33,302 nucleotides of DNA from an uncultured Erysipelotrichaceae bacterium (GTDB lineage Bacteria; Bacillota_I; Bacilli_A; Erysipelotrichales; Erysipelotrichaceae). The stretch spans positions 1 through 33,302 of the forward strand of contig CAMNFS010000017.1 of assembly GCA_946537255.1 (NCBI GenBank). The letters are read 5' to 3'. Below the pieces are notes generated by a model, which was not told where the DNA came from, ran no database searches, and saw only the letters and a program-made list of their open reading frames with translations. The position numbers and the translations under genes were made by a program. Positions 33,239 through 33,302 of the stretch are shown piece after piece (the stretch's first letter is position 1; every line of letters starts with the position of its first letter).

Positions 33239-33302
33239 CTGGCAGATAACAGCGCTTTAAGATGATGACAGCGGGGCGCTCGGTATTTCTTAAGAGCCAG
33301 TT

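Overview
This 33.3 kb window is chromosomal bacterial DNA of roughly 50 % G+C. It has strong AGGAGG-type ribosome sites, short intergenic gaps, a standard code with TGA as stop, and many short-hairpin/U-tract terminators. The gene content (XRE-type membrane regulator, GH25 muramidase, PTS-like permease, SPL-like radical SAM protein, membrane GGDEF/EAL proteins) fits a low- to mid-GC Bacillota, perhaps an Erysipelotrichia- or Clostridia-like gut organism. This placement is inferred from protein style; no rRNA or other marker gene is present. I see no tRNA, rRNA, CRISPR array, prophage or intact insertion sequence.

Layout. 0.1-3.3 kb: an M48 metalloprotease with PASTA-like C-terminal repeats, convergent with a DUF4139 (MuiA-like) protein carrying a zinc ribbon. 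3.6-7.9 kb: a very large fusion of an amino-acid-permease-like membrane domain to GGDEF, receiver, degenerate GGDEF and EAL domains. 8.0-9.95 kb: a small His-rich-start protein divergent from a MerR regulator, then a coiled-coil protein with a charged linker. 10.2-12.7 kb: an RsbW-like ATPase, a cyclophilin-like lipoprotein, and a GT2/GtrA-like membrane protein whose catalytic acid motif looks lost. 12.7-15.8 kb: a MATE exporter, an ADP-ribosylglycohydrolase and a broken sseB-like gene. 15.8-17.8 kb: nitroreductase, small protein, and aldo/keto reductase with ferredoxin motifs.

17.9-21.3 kb (minus strand): four tightly overlapping genes, HAD hydrolase, nucleoside phosphorylase-like protein, SPL-like radical SAM protein and SDR oxidoreductase, followed by an unannotated-looking 39-codon gene with its own ribosome site and terminator. 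21.35-22.8 kb: GH25 muramidase and YigZ/IMPACT protein. 22.9-29.2 kb: two overlapping membrane GGDEF-EAL genes (one apparently catalytically dead, one with an intact EAL site), NAD kinase, and a PTS IIC-IIB-like protein whose phosphorylation cysteine is replaced by glycine. 29.2-33.3 kb: a membrane-anchored XRE regulator with RCC1-like and FN3 exodomains, a GYF_2-like small protein, a MYG1-family protein, and a fragment resembling a TnpB transposase.

Two themes stand out. First, cyclic-di-GMP signalling: three large membrane proteins, one permease-coupled and one apparently a non-catalytic sensor paired by overlap with a probable phosphodiesterase. Second, several starts (HAD, GH25, YigZ, the first EAL gene, NAD kinase, perhaps MATE) have a good -10 box only 6-10 bases before the start codon and little or no Shine-Dalgarno sequence, suggesting leaderless transcripts. 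The best candidate for an undescribed system is the HAD/nucleosidase/SPL-like/SDR operon, in which the SPL-like protein keeps the radical SAM cysteines but appears to lack the hydrogen-donor cysteine of true spore photoproduct lyase.
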